This document shows, one piece after another, positions 1 to 4,857 of a stretch of 6,732 nucleotides of DNA (the first letter of the stretch is position 1; every line of letters starts with the position of its first letter). The DNA is from an uncultured Nitrososphaera sp. (GTDB taxonomy: Archaea; Thermoproteota; Nitrososphaeria; Nitrososphaerales; Nitrososphaeraceae), in assembly GCF_946478925.1 (NCBI RefSeq), contig NZ_CAMLDP010000086.1, positions 1 through 6,732 of the forward strand, written 5' to 3'. The notes under the pieces are model-generated. The model was not told the origin of the DNA. It ran no database searches and was given only the letters and a program-made list of their open reading frames with translations. A program made the translations under genes and the position numbers.

Positions 1-1
1 A

Positions 2-76
2 GGTTTCTCAGGCGGTACGGCCAATGGCCCTGTCATGTACCGGTTAAAGCAGGACAAAGCTACTAGAACAAGATAG
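2..76 (+). CDS. Possible C-terminal end of an upstream gene (partial)
   Basis: Reading from base 2 gives 24 codons with no stop (GFSGGTANGPVMYRLKQDKA, then four more residues) ending in TAG at 74-76. The other two forward frames also stop within the first 66 bases, so openness alone does not choose this frame. It is preferred only because its residues look protein-like (Gly-rich turn, then basic end). The product is not recognised. The next gene starts about 67 bases later on the same strand. Confidence 0.25.
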   Translation, partial: GFSGGTANGPVMYRLKQDKATRTR

Positions 77-114
77 AGCGGTCCTTAAATAACATCCAGC
101 CGAGAAAGGGGCAT

Positions 115-127
115 TGTAAAATTTAGG
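115..127 (+). promoter_or_regulatory. Candidate TATA box for the FkbM methyltransferase gene
   Basis: An AT-rich block, TGTAAAATTTAGG, sits in otherwise GC-balanced sequence. Its TAAAAT core is centred about 23.5 nt before the GTG at 143 and 26.5 nt before the in-frame TTG at 146. The second spacing equals that seen at several other genes in this window. A second AT-rich block (TTAAATAA, 85-92) lies further upstream. Confidence 0.35.
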
Positions 128-142
128 CCGCTGGCAGGAAGA

Positions 143-892
143 GTGTTGAGGTCGATAAAGGGACCTAAATTCAAGCCCCCGGCTAGAGACGGCGACAAGT
201 ACGACATCCAGGGAAGCTGGATGTACGTTGACGACAGGGATTCTATGCAGCTGACGCAACGCGGCATCTACGAGCCAGAACAAACTCGCCTCATCAAAAG
301 GCTCGTAAAGCGCGGCCAAACATGCTTGGATATTGGGGCAAACATCGGCTATTTCACCCTCATAATGGCCAAGCAGGCAGGTCAGGTGCACGCGTTTGAG
401 CCAGAGCCCAGAAACTTTGACATCCTGCAAAAGAACATGGCGCTGAATAACATACAAAACGTCATGCTCTACAACTCGGCGGTGGCGGAGGCAAGTGACA
501 AGGCGACTCTGCACCTGTGCGGCATGAACAGGGGGATGCACAGGCTTTACCAGTCGCACTGGTGCAACGAAGGCACGGTCGAAGTCCAAACGGTCAGAAT
601 CGACGACCTCGTCCAGCAGGCAGACTTTGTCAAGATGGACATAGAAGGCGCCGAGCTGGGCGCATTGAAGGGCATGGAGAAACTGCTGGAAAGAGGCACT
701 ACCGTCCTGATGGAGTTCCACCCGCCAAGCATAATCGAGTACGGAGCCGCGCCCCGCGACGTCTACGACTTTATGCAGTCGCTTGGCTATTCGGTAGAGA
801 TACCATCAATGCAGAGGCAGGTGTCGTTTTCCGAACTGGAGAGAATAGCAACCGAAAGAGCAGGCACGAACATCCTGTGCAGGCGCGGATAG
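143..892 (+). CDS. FkbM-family SAM-dependent methyltransferase
   Basis: A 249-residue class I (Rossmann-fold) methyltransferase of the FkbM type. Visible motifs are the SAM-binding loop DIGANIGYF (63-71), the acidic ribose-binding segment AFEPEP (84-89), the FkbM hallmark DFVKMDIEGAE (161-171) and EFHPP (191-195). The family O-methylates sugars, glycolipids, polyketides and similar molecules; the substrate cannot be read here. The protein is full length for a single-domain FkbM enzyme, with no signal peptide or membrane segment, so it is probably cytoplasmic. The start is uncertain: GTG at 143 and TTG at 146 are adjacent, and the upstream TATA-like block fits the TTG slightly better for a leaderless transcript. 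The gene converges with the MBL-fold gene, with only 7 nt between the stop codons. FkbM enzymes often sit in surface-glycan regions, but no glycosyltransferase is visible nearby. Confidence 0.9.
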   Translation: MLRSIKGPKFKPPARDGDKYDIQGSWMYVDDRDSMQLTQRGIYEPEQTRLIKRLVKRGQTCLDIGANIGYFTLIMAKQAGQVHAFEPEPRNFDILQKNMALNNIQNVMLYNSAVAEASDKATLHLCGMNRGMHRLYQSHWCNEGTVEVQTVRIDDLVQQADFVKMDIEGAELGALKGMEKLLERGTTVLMEFHPPSIIEYGAAPRDVYDFMQSLGYSVEIPSMQRQVSFSELERIATERAGTNILCRRG

Positions 893-899
893 CGCTATA

Positions 900-1673
900 T
901 CAGCCGACTTGCAGCTTTTGCCCCAGCAGCGTGTCAGAATACGCAAATTCATTTTGCATCAGCGCGTCTGCGTACCGCGTAAACAAACCACGGTCGATGC
1001 AAGAGCCGTGCATCGGAAAAGTCATCCGAGGTTCCATCTTTAACAGACGCTTGACAGTATTTCGGACGGGAGCCTCGCTTGCAAAGATGCCCGTTCCCCT
1101 GTATAGCGCTATCATGCCCTCCGAGAGATCGTCAGATATGATGGGTTTGTTGTCGCCCGGCTGGATAAAGAGGTCGGAGGGAAAGAGCGACTTGGTAGTG
1201 TCTTCAAAAATCATCATGCTGTCCCAGTGGTGGACATGCGGCGTCATGATGAACCGCAGGCTCCTTCTCCCCGTCTTCAGGACATCGTTGTCCCAGAACG
1301 CGATGTGATGTATTGGCACTCCATCCCAGCCGGTAAGGTTCAATTTCGAGCTCAAGTCGCTGCACAACAATTTCACGTCAGGTGATTTCAGAAATTCCAT
1401 CCCGCCCCATTCGTCGCTTTCAAAATGCAGAAACGCGACGTGCGCCAGCTTTTCAAGCGGGACGACCTCCTTCACCCTCTCTGCAACCGCTTCATACATG
1501 CCGACGGGGCCCGTGTGTATCAGGGTGGGCCTCTCGTCGTCTATCAGGAACTGGTTGAACGTGATTCCATAATCTTCTACAAACCCGGATATCCTGTAGA
1601 TGCCGTCTGTTATTTCAGAGACGCTTGTCTTGGTGCCTTTGGGAAAGCGGAACGTCTTGTCTACCTCACGCAT
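900..1673 (-). CDS. Stand-alone MBL-fold di-iron protein (ODP/flavodiiron-like)
   Basis: A 257-residue metallo-beta-lactamase-fold protein with the ligand pattern of flavodiiron and oxygen-binding di-iron (ODP) proteins. Counting from the chosen ATG: HFESDE (H83, E85, D87; the usual final His is E88), VHHWDSM (H148), FPSDLF (D167) and PMHGS (H222). Flavodiiron proteins reduce O2 or NO and ODPs bind or sense O2; here the C-terminal flavodoxin domain is absent, so any activity needs a separate electron donor. The start is the ATG at 1673, not the TTG 20 codons earlier (1733). A TTAATA box on the minus strand (1698-1703) is centred 27.5 nt before the ATG, and the upstream codons encode an unlikely K/F/R-rich tail. 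Hydrolase activity remains possible because MBL folds diversify widely. Confidence 0.85.
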   Translation of the reverse strand: MREVDKTFRFPKGTKTSVSEITDGIYRISGFVEDYGITFNQFLIDDERPTLIHTGPVGMYEAVAERVKEVVPLEKLAHVAFLHFESDEWGGMEFLKSPDVKLLCSDLSSKLNLTGWDGVPIHHIAFWDNDVLKTGRRSLRFIMTPHVHHWDSMMIFEDTTKSLFPSDLFIQPGDNKPIISDDLSEGMIALYRGTGIFASEAPVRNTVKRLLKMEPRMTFPMHGSCIDRGLFTRYADALMQNEFAYSDTLLGQKLQVG

Positions 1674-1695
1674 GTAAAAAGTAAATGTACGGATG

Positions 1696-1722
1696 ACTAT
1701 TAATCTTGATCTAAAAAAATAC
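1696..1722 (-). promoter_or_regulatory. Promoter region of the MBL-fold gene
   Basis: On the minus strand a TTAATA element (1698-1703) lies 27.5 nt (centre) before the ATG at 1673, matching leaderless archaeal spacing. A second AT-rich run with seven T (about 1712-1718) is just upstream. That run could be an alternative TATA/BRE, or a T-tract ending transcripts from the Lrp-type gene that stops at 1775. Confidence 0.45.
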
Positions 1723-1774
1723 TTTTTGTACAAAAGGAACGCATAGGGTGGACTTACTTTAACGTTTTTGTCTG

Positions 1775-2452
1775 CTATAGCCGGTCGATGACGAATTCAA
1801 AGTACCGGCTGTTCTTGCCGAGTGCGGAGACCAGCTCTATCCAGAACAGCCTCCTGACGCCTTTCGTTGCCCTGACGCGCCCGATTATATCCAAAAGATC
1901 CTCATTTCCATGAAAGACTACTTGTGCCACGATGTCTGTTGCTTCTTCTCCCGCGGCCCTGCTGACGCAAATGACGGATTTCTTCCAGGACAAGAGCTCT
2001 TGTCCGACCTCGTTTGAGGTCCCGCCTTGCGTGCTGATAAAGACCATCGCGGCGTGCCATCCAAGCGTTTCCATCTTGAGAAGGTAGGACACTTTGATCA
2101 AGTCGGTTTCAAGTCTTTTGCGCCTCCTCTGCACCGTGCTAAGGGGCGCGCCGGTCTCTTTCGACAGCGCGATGGAGGAGATCCTGCCCTCGCAAGACAG
2201 CAGTGCAAGCAGGATCTTTTTGTCCAGAGAGGAAATGACTGAGTTTTTACCGCTATGGCCGCCGGCGCTTTGCCTCTTTTTGCAAGATACGTTGGAGGAG
2301 AGGCGCTCGACGGCCTTTAGCAGCTCTTCTAGCTGATCCAGAGACAGTTCACAAAGTGAGGATGTGTCGATGCCCTGCCTTTCAAGTTCCAAGATTATCT
2401 CCTGCCGAGATATTGAACTGTCTTCCAGCTTGTCTGCGAGATCGCCTGTCAT
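1775..2452 (-). CDS. Lrp/AsnC-type transcriptional regulator with N-terminal extension
   Basis: A 225-residue regulator. Residues 75-115 form a winged helix-turn-helix of Lrp/AsnC type (SLDKKILLALL, then GRISSIALSKETGAPLSTVQ and a basic RRRKRLE). Residues about 119-208 look like the alpha/beta ligand-binding (RAM-like) half (YLLKMETLGWHAAMVF through GVRRLFWIELV). The first 70 residues are extra compared with a typical 150-residue Lrp protein. They are mostly helical, with a short helix-turn-helix-like stretch (ISRQEIILELERQGI, then LSLDQLEELLKAVERL), followed by a basic Gly/Ser/Lys linker. The ATG at 2452 is chosen because a TATACA-type box is centred 26.5 nt upstream. The longer frame back to 2587 overlaps the neighbouring small gene and gives an unconvincing His/Arg-rich tail. 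Ligand and targets are unknown. Confidence 0.82.
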   Translation of the reverse strand: MTGDLADKLEDSSISRQEIILELERQGIDTSSLCELSLDQLEELLKAVERLSSNVSCKKRQSAGGHSGKNSVISSLDKKILLALLSCEGRISSIALSKETGAPLSTVQRRRKRLETDLIKVSYLLKMETLGWHAAMVFISTQGGTSNEVGQELLSWKKSVICVSRAAGEEATDIVAQVVFHGNEDLLDIIGRVRATKGVRRLFWIELVSALGKNSRYFEFVIDRL

Positions 2453-2474
2453 GTTTGTTGGGCTTGTGTCATGA

Positions 2475-2482
2475 TGTATAGC
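2475..2482 (-). promoter_or_regulatory. TATA box of the Lrp-type regulator
   Basis: GCTATACA on the minus strand is centred 26.5 nt before the ATG at 2452. It lies in the 44-nt gap after the stop codon of the small gene ending at 2497. It decides the start and implies a leaderless transcript independent of the upstream operon, although read-through is possible. Confidence 0.5.
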
Positions 2483-2496
2483 AGCCACGCGCTTTG

Positions 2497-2685
2497 CTAG
2501 CACTGCATCGCGCTGTCGATACGCGAAACCAGCCTGAACCGGGGCGTGGCGATAATCTTGATGAAATTCTCGGTGCTTCCGCGCCATTTTTCATATTGCA
2601 AGCCATGCATTTCGCAGAGGATGACTTCTTGCGCTCTTTCATTCCAAGTCAGCACGCAGCCGCACGGCACCACCAGCCTTTTCAA
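2497..2685 (-). CDS. Small CxC/CxxH cysteine-histidine protein
   Basis: A 62-residue protein beginning MKRLVVPCGCVLTWNERAQE (TTG start). It carries C8-x-C10 and C24-x-x-H27, a four-ligand pattern suited to one zinc ion, followed by a beta-rich, basic tail and a terminal Cys62. The start is supported by two independent signs. A Shine-Dalgarno GAGGAG (2695-2700) lies 9 nt upstream, and the TTG overlaps the stop of the preceding gene as TTGA (2685-2682), the usual arrangement for translational coupling. The frame stays open upstream to 2826, but that part is antisense-like and overlaps the zinc-ribbon gene. Function is unknown; a role in nucleic-acid or protein binding with its two operon partners is inference only. 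Confidence 0.6.
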   Translation of the reverse strand: MKRLVVPCGCVLTWNERAQEVILCEMHGLQYEKWRGSTENFIKIIATPRFRLVSRIDSAMQC

Positions 2686-2933
2686 GCTGTGGCACTCCTC
2701 TGGCGGGTTGAAAAATAAAGCTCCAAGCCCTGCGCCTCTGACAGGGCATACCGGTACGATTCGTCGCAGCAGAGCGGGATTAATGCCACATTGTCTTTGC
2801 AGCATAAAGGGCAAGCATTGAGGCATGGTTTTGACATTCCAAGCACGGAAGCGGTCCAGTAGCAGGATTCGCAGAGGGCAAAAAAGAGATCCCTTTCTTT
2901 TTCTTTATTCTTTTGCGAGGCTATTTTTTGCAT
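2682..2933 (-). CDS. Small zinc-ribbon protein
   Basis: An 83-residue protein with a charged Lys/Glu N-terminus, then LFFALCESCYWTASVLGM (C21-x-x-C24) and ACPLCC (C41-x-x-C44), a classic two-knuckle zinc ribbon. The end (ALIPLCCDESY and GLELYFS) resembles small zinc-ribbon proteins I associate with Thaumarchaeota. Further cysteines are C37, C45, C55 and C56. The ATG at 2933 is the only start available: an in-frame TAG, the stop of the previous gene, lies 6 nt upstream. A partial Shine-Dalgarno AGGTG (2946-2950) precedes it. The gene is the middle member of a three-gene run and overlaps the next gene by 4 nt (TTGA). A TATATA sequence overlaps the start codon but is badly placed to drive this gene. 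The molecular role is unknown. Confidence 0.72.
   Translation of the reverse strand: MQKIASQKNKEKERDLFFALCESCYWTASVLGMSKPCLNACPLCCKDNVALIPLCCDESYRYALSEAQGLELYFSTRQRSATA
2695..2700 (-). promoter_or_regulatory. Shine-Dalgarno site for the TTG-started small gene
   Basis: GAGGAG on the minus strand ends 9 nt before the TTG at 2685. It is the best Shine-Dalgarno match seen at any start in the window, which otherwise appears mostly leaderless. It lies inside the coding sequence of the preceding gene, as expected for a coupled downstream gene. Confidence 0.6.
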
Positions 2934-2939
2934 ATATAA

Positions 2940-3215
2940 CTAACCCACCTTCACTGCTGCCTGAACTAGTAGCAGAAGAAGAGCGTCTTTCAGATAGATT
3001 AAACCTGTTATTCTTCTGCCCCAGCATTCTCTGTAAAAGTCCTTGTCGTTGATGAGGCGCGGTTCAAAGCTCAAGGATCTCCGGCTGATGGCGTTGCGGC
3101 ATACCACGCAGATCCTGTACCTTTCTTTCCCCTTTTTGCCGTTACAATCGTACGTATCATGGCCTTTTTCCTTTACAGGGGCGAATTCTGAGTCTTGTTG
3201 AGAATCAGACAGCAT
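2940..3215 (-). CDS. Small cysteine-containing protein, first gene of a three-gene run
   Basis: A 91-residue protein. The first 30 residues are polar and look disordered. The core holds C24, RYRICVVC (C36-x-x-C39) and YRECWGRR (C64), a possible four-Cys metal site, embedded in a strongly basic stretch (ISRRSLSFEPRLINDKDFYR). The last 20 residues are hydrophobic (GLIYLKDALLLLLVQAAV) and could be an amphipathic helix or membrane-contacting end. The ATG at 3215 is supported by a TTATA box centred about 30 nt upstream. The stop codon is 6 nt before the zinc-ribbon gene, which suggests co-transcription. Family is not recognised with certainty; the basic, Cys-bearing core suggests nucleic-acid binding, as inference only. 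Confidence 0.6.
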   Translation of the reverse strand: MLSDSQQDSEFAPVKEKGHDTYDCNGKKGKERYRICVVCRNAISRRSLSFEPRLINDKDFYRECWGRRITGLIYLKDALLLLLVQAAVKVG

Positions 3216-3241
3216 CGAGAGTAAATGGGATTTTCAGTCAG

Positions 3242-3249
3242 CTATAAGC
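3242..3249 (-). promoter_or_regulatory. TATA box of the three mini-protein genes
   Basis: CTTATAGC-type sequence on the minus strand is centred about 30 nt before the ATG at 3215, giving a leaderless or near-leaderless transcript. It lies in the divergent intergenic region shared with the ribbon-helix-helix gene. Confidence 0.45.
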
Positions 3250-3395
3250 GCTGTGTGTACATTGCACCCAAACATGTACTAACAAGATGCTAATAGCTTG
3301 CAGCCGTCACATCTTCTAGGTTTCAGGACCCGCAAGGCCTCGGCGTCGCCAAATCCGGATAAAACAACCTTTCAAATCTTGCGCCGCGCTCCAAG

Positions 3396-3404
3396 TCTTT
3401 AAGT
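3396..3404 (+). promoter_or_regulatory. TATA box of the ribbon-helix-helix gene
   Basis: TCTTTAAGT has its TTTAAG core centred 26.5 nt before the ATG at 3427, consistent with leaderless transcription starting at the initiator codon. Confidence 0.5.
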
Positions 3405-3426
3405 CAATCCTCCACGGTTAGTACTT

Positions 3427-3951
3427 ATGGCGGACTCTGGTAGCGCGAGCATCACTTTCAGGTTCCCAAAGGCGATACTGGAGGAGCTAAAGGAAGAAGC
3501 CGACCACAAGAATATAACCATCAACGCCTTGGCAAACCAGATAGTGGCTTCGCATGTCGAATGGCACGCGCACGCAAGCAAGGCAGGATTCATAACCGTC
3601 CGCCGTGTCCTAGTGAAAAGGATATTTGACAACCTGACAGAGAAAGAGATAGACGAGCTGGCCAAGATCTCTGCAGAAGAAATGAAGGACGTGTTCTTGC
3701 TGATGGTGAGAAACCATACGCAAAGATCGGTCTTGGAGCTCATGGAAAGATGGGTCAGGACGTCGGATTTTGGCTATCGCCACTTGGTAGAAGACAGCTT
3801 TCACATCTACATAATCCAGCACGGCATGGGATACAAGTGGTCGTACTACCTGAGCAGCCTGTTCAGCCGTGTGGCCGAGGAAGTTGCACTGATAAAACCT
3901 GAAATCAACATCGGCAATGACATGGTCGTTCTGAAAATTAAAAGAAAATGA
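3427..3951 (+). CDS. Ribbon-helix-helix protein with long C-terminal domain
   Basis: A 174-residue protein. Residues 7-43 (SASITFRFPKAILEELKEEA, then NITINALANQIV) fit a ribbon-helix-helix DNA-binding fold: a short beta strand for the major groove and two helices for dimerisation. A linker with clustered His (HVEWHAHA, 43-50) follows. Next come a helical, charged middle (FDNLTEKEIDELAKISAEEM, 67-86) and a C-terminal alpha/beta part (FHIYIIQHGMGYKWSYYLSS to the basic VVLKIKRK end). It is much longer than simple CopG/Arc-type repressors and resembles a multi-copy layout I associate with Nitrososphaera genomes, but I cannot verify this. The start is fixed by the leaderless spacing to the upstream TATA-like box. 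It probably acts as a dimeric DNA-binding regulator; the C-terminal part may sense a ligand or mediate oligomerisation. No target can be assigned. Confidence 0.75.
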   Translation: MADSGSASITFRFPKAILEELKEEADHKNITINALANQIVASHVEWHAHASKAGFITVRRVLVKRIFDNLTEKEIDELAKISAEEMKDVFLLMVRNHTQRSVLELMERWVRTSDFGYRHLVEDSFHIYIIQHGMGYKWSYYLSSLFSRVAEEVALIKPEINIGNDMVVLKIKRK

Positions 3952-4004
3952 ACGGAAATAGAGGCGCGGCCTGTATTATAGAGACTGGGATTGTCTGAAA
4001 TACC

Positions 4005-4010
4005 AAAAAA
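4005..4010 (-). terminator. Candidate T-tract terminator of the left Asp-rich gene
   Basis: The minus strand reads six T in a row about 80 nt past the stop codon at 4090. Archaeal transcription often ends at T-rich tracts without a hairpin. An imperfect inverted repeat follows on that strand (GTATT/AATAC and AGAC/GTCT, 3973-4003). Confidence 0.3.
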
Positions 4011-4089
4011 GATAGGAAAGGTGTGCGCTGTCGCATATCCTTTGCCGTACTCTGCTGTTGTTGTCTGAATGGGTATCTCTTTTGCACTA

Positions 4090-4598
4090 TCAGTTCAATG
4101 CAAGTCGAACTACCGGGAGGCTAAGAGAAATCGTCAGATTGTTGTTTTCGTCGCCGTTGCTGTTGTCGTCATCACCATTGTCGCCGGCGTAGTACTTGTA
4201 GTCCGAATCTTCGTGGTACTTTTTGTCGTCGTCGCCATAGTACTTGTAGTCGTGGCCATCATCGCCGGAACAGTCCACGTGATCCACCACCCATTGGAAA
4301 TGCTCGACTATCCAGTCACCCTTCTCGGTGTCTTCCCACTTGTAATAGTGCTTGGCTATCCAGTGGTAGATGTGGTTGTCCGAACATTCGTCTTTGTGAT
4401 CTTCGAGCCACTGGCGCACGTCCCCGTCAGTGTATTCGTGGTGTTTGTCGGAATCTTTTTCATGGGAGTCGTCATCATCATCGTAGCTAGAGCTCGCAGA
4501 TGCAGCCGGCAGTGCTATTGCCGACGATGCTACTGCAAACCTCAAGCCAACAGGCCAAAGATGAACGCCTTCTTACTGTTTCCTGTTGCATTTGACAA
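4090..4598 (-). CDS. Secreted Asp/His-rich protein, frameshifted in its signal peptide
   Basis: The minus strand from a TTG at 4598 encodes MSNATGNSKKAFIFGLLA and then meets TGA (4544-4542). One frame away, RFAVASSAIALPAASA continues the signal peptide and a roughly 130-residue secreted body. The paralog at 4858-5211 aligns across the junction with 6 nt where this copy has 5, so a 1-nt deletion (or sequencing error) is the simplest reading. As written, only the frame from TTG 4545 to TGA 4090 (151 codons) is intact. The body begins with a run of Asp and has a core with W-[ILV]-x-x-H four times (W46, W62, W78, W85 in the 151-residue numbering) and two Cys (54, 92). It then has Tyr/Asp repeats (DYKYY twice) and a DxNxNG loop-like stretch (126-131). 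The protein is probably extracellular. Function is unknown; metal or calcium binding is inference. Confidence 0.6.
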
Positions 4599-4620
4599 TA
4601 AACCAGTCGCACCCACACGA

Positions 4621-4640
4621 TTTTAAAGGCTTGAGCAAAA
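4621..4640 (-). promoter_or_regulatory. Shared promoter block, left copy
   Basis: The 20 bp on the plus strand, TTTTAAAGGCTTGAGCAAAA, match 19 of 20 with 5234-5253 in front of the paralog. The TTTAAA core is centred 26.5 nt before the TTG at 4598, exactly as the other copy lies before its ATG. This supports 4598 as the original start of the frameshifted gene. The flanking CTTGAGCAAAA would be the BRE or upstream regulatory part on the minus strand. Confidence 0.65.
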
Positions 4641-4693
4641 TCTGTTCATAACAATATCATCTTGGCAGGTTAAGGTATTAACCTACGCATTCC

Positions 4694-4710
4694 TTGACAA
4701 TTCTATAGCG
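4694..4710. repeat. Upstream 17-bp element, left copy
   Basis: TTGACAATTCTATAGCG matches 16 of 17 with 5306-5322. It lies 96 bp before the left paralog's start, while its partner lies 95 bp before the right paralog's start. The sequence between it and the promoter block has diverged, so its conservation suggests a regulatory site. Confidence 0.55.
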
Positions 4711-4719
4711 GGGCAATCT

Positions 4720-4731
4720 ATGAAATTTCAT
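4720..4731. repeat. 12-bp perfect palindrome
   Basis: ATGAAATTTCAT is its own reverse complement. It sits in the intergenic region between the two Asp-rich genes, about 10 bp from the 17-bp upstream element. It could be an operator for a dimeric regulator, but a 12-bp AT-rich palindrome can arise by chance and no matching copy was seen near the other paralog. Confidence 0.3.
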
Positions 4732-4778
4732 GCCCGTGTCTGCAGCAGCTTCTCCTCAAGACGGAAACCAAACGCAGG

Positions 4779-4847
4779 AGAAAAAAAGGAGAAAGAGGCC
4801 GTCATGGCCCTGCTTTCTCATATTGTTGTATGACTATCTGCGATAGT
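4779..4847 (-). terminator. Candidate terminator of the right Asp-rich gene
   Basis: Just past the stop at 4858 on the minus strand is a short hairpin (ACTATC/GATAGT, 3-nt loop, 4833-4847). It is followed about 45 nt later by a T7 tract in pyrimidine-rich sequence (4781-4787 on the complementary strand). The T-tract is the more likely termination signal in an archaeon; the hairpin may be incidental. Confidence 0.35.
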
Positions 4848-4857
4848 TGCGGTTGTT

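Larger units (their letters stand above)
3216..3426. other. Divergent intergenic region
   Basis: These 211 bases separate the minus-strand mini-protein run from the plus-strand ribbon-helix-helix gene. They contain a TATA-like box near each end and no convincing gene; the only forward reading frame from an ATG (3225) is 22 codons long. A short interrupted inverted pair, GTACA...TGTAC, around 3258-3284 might be an operator but is weak. Confidence 0.5.

Noticed and set aside
44..721. Long minus-strand frame opposite the methyltransferase gene
   Set aside because: The plus strand contains intact FkbM motifs; the minus product shows no recognisable motif and is a codon-bias shadow.
1425..1703. 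Plus-strand 92-codon frame opposite the MBL-fold gene
   Set aside because: Antisense to a gene with all expected metal-ligand motifs; no promoter or motif of its own.
2453..2587. N-terminal extension of the Lrp-type gene back to 2587
   Set aside because: The extra 45 residues are His/Arg-rich without structure and overlap the small TTG-started gene; a TATA-like box sits 26.5 nt before the ATG at 2452.
2686..2826. Upstream part of the frame containing the small CxC/CxxH protein
   Set aside because: It overlaps the zinc-ribbon gene in another frame. The Shine-Dalgarno site and TTGA overlap place the start at 2685.
3225..3293. 22-codon plus-strand frame in the divergent intergenic region
   Set aside because: Too short, no promoter or ribosome site, and no recognisable feature.
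4069..4626. Plus-strand 185-codon open frame rich in Val/Ile that looks like a membrane protein
   Set aside because: It is the antisense of the Asp-rich gene: GAC/GAT codons read backwards give GTC/ATC, creating artificial Val/Ile runs. It has no promoter, while the minus strand has a signal peptide, paralog and promoter.
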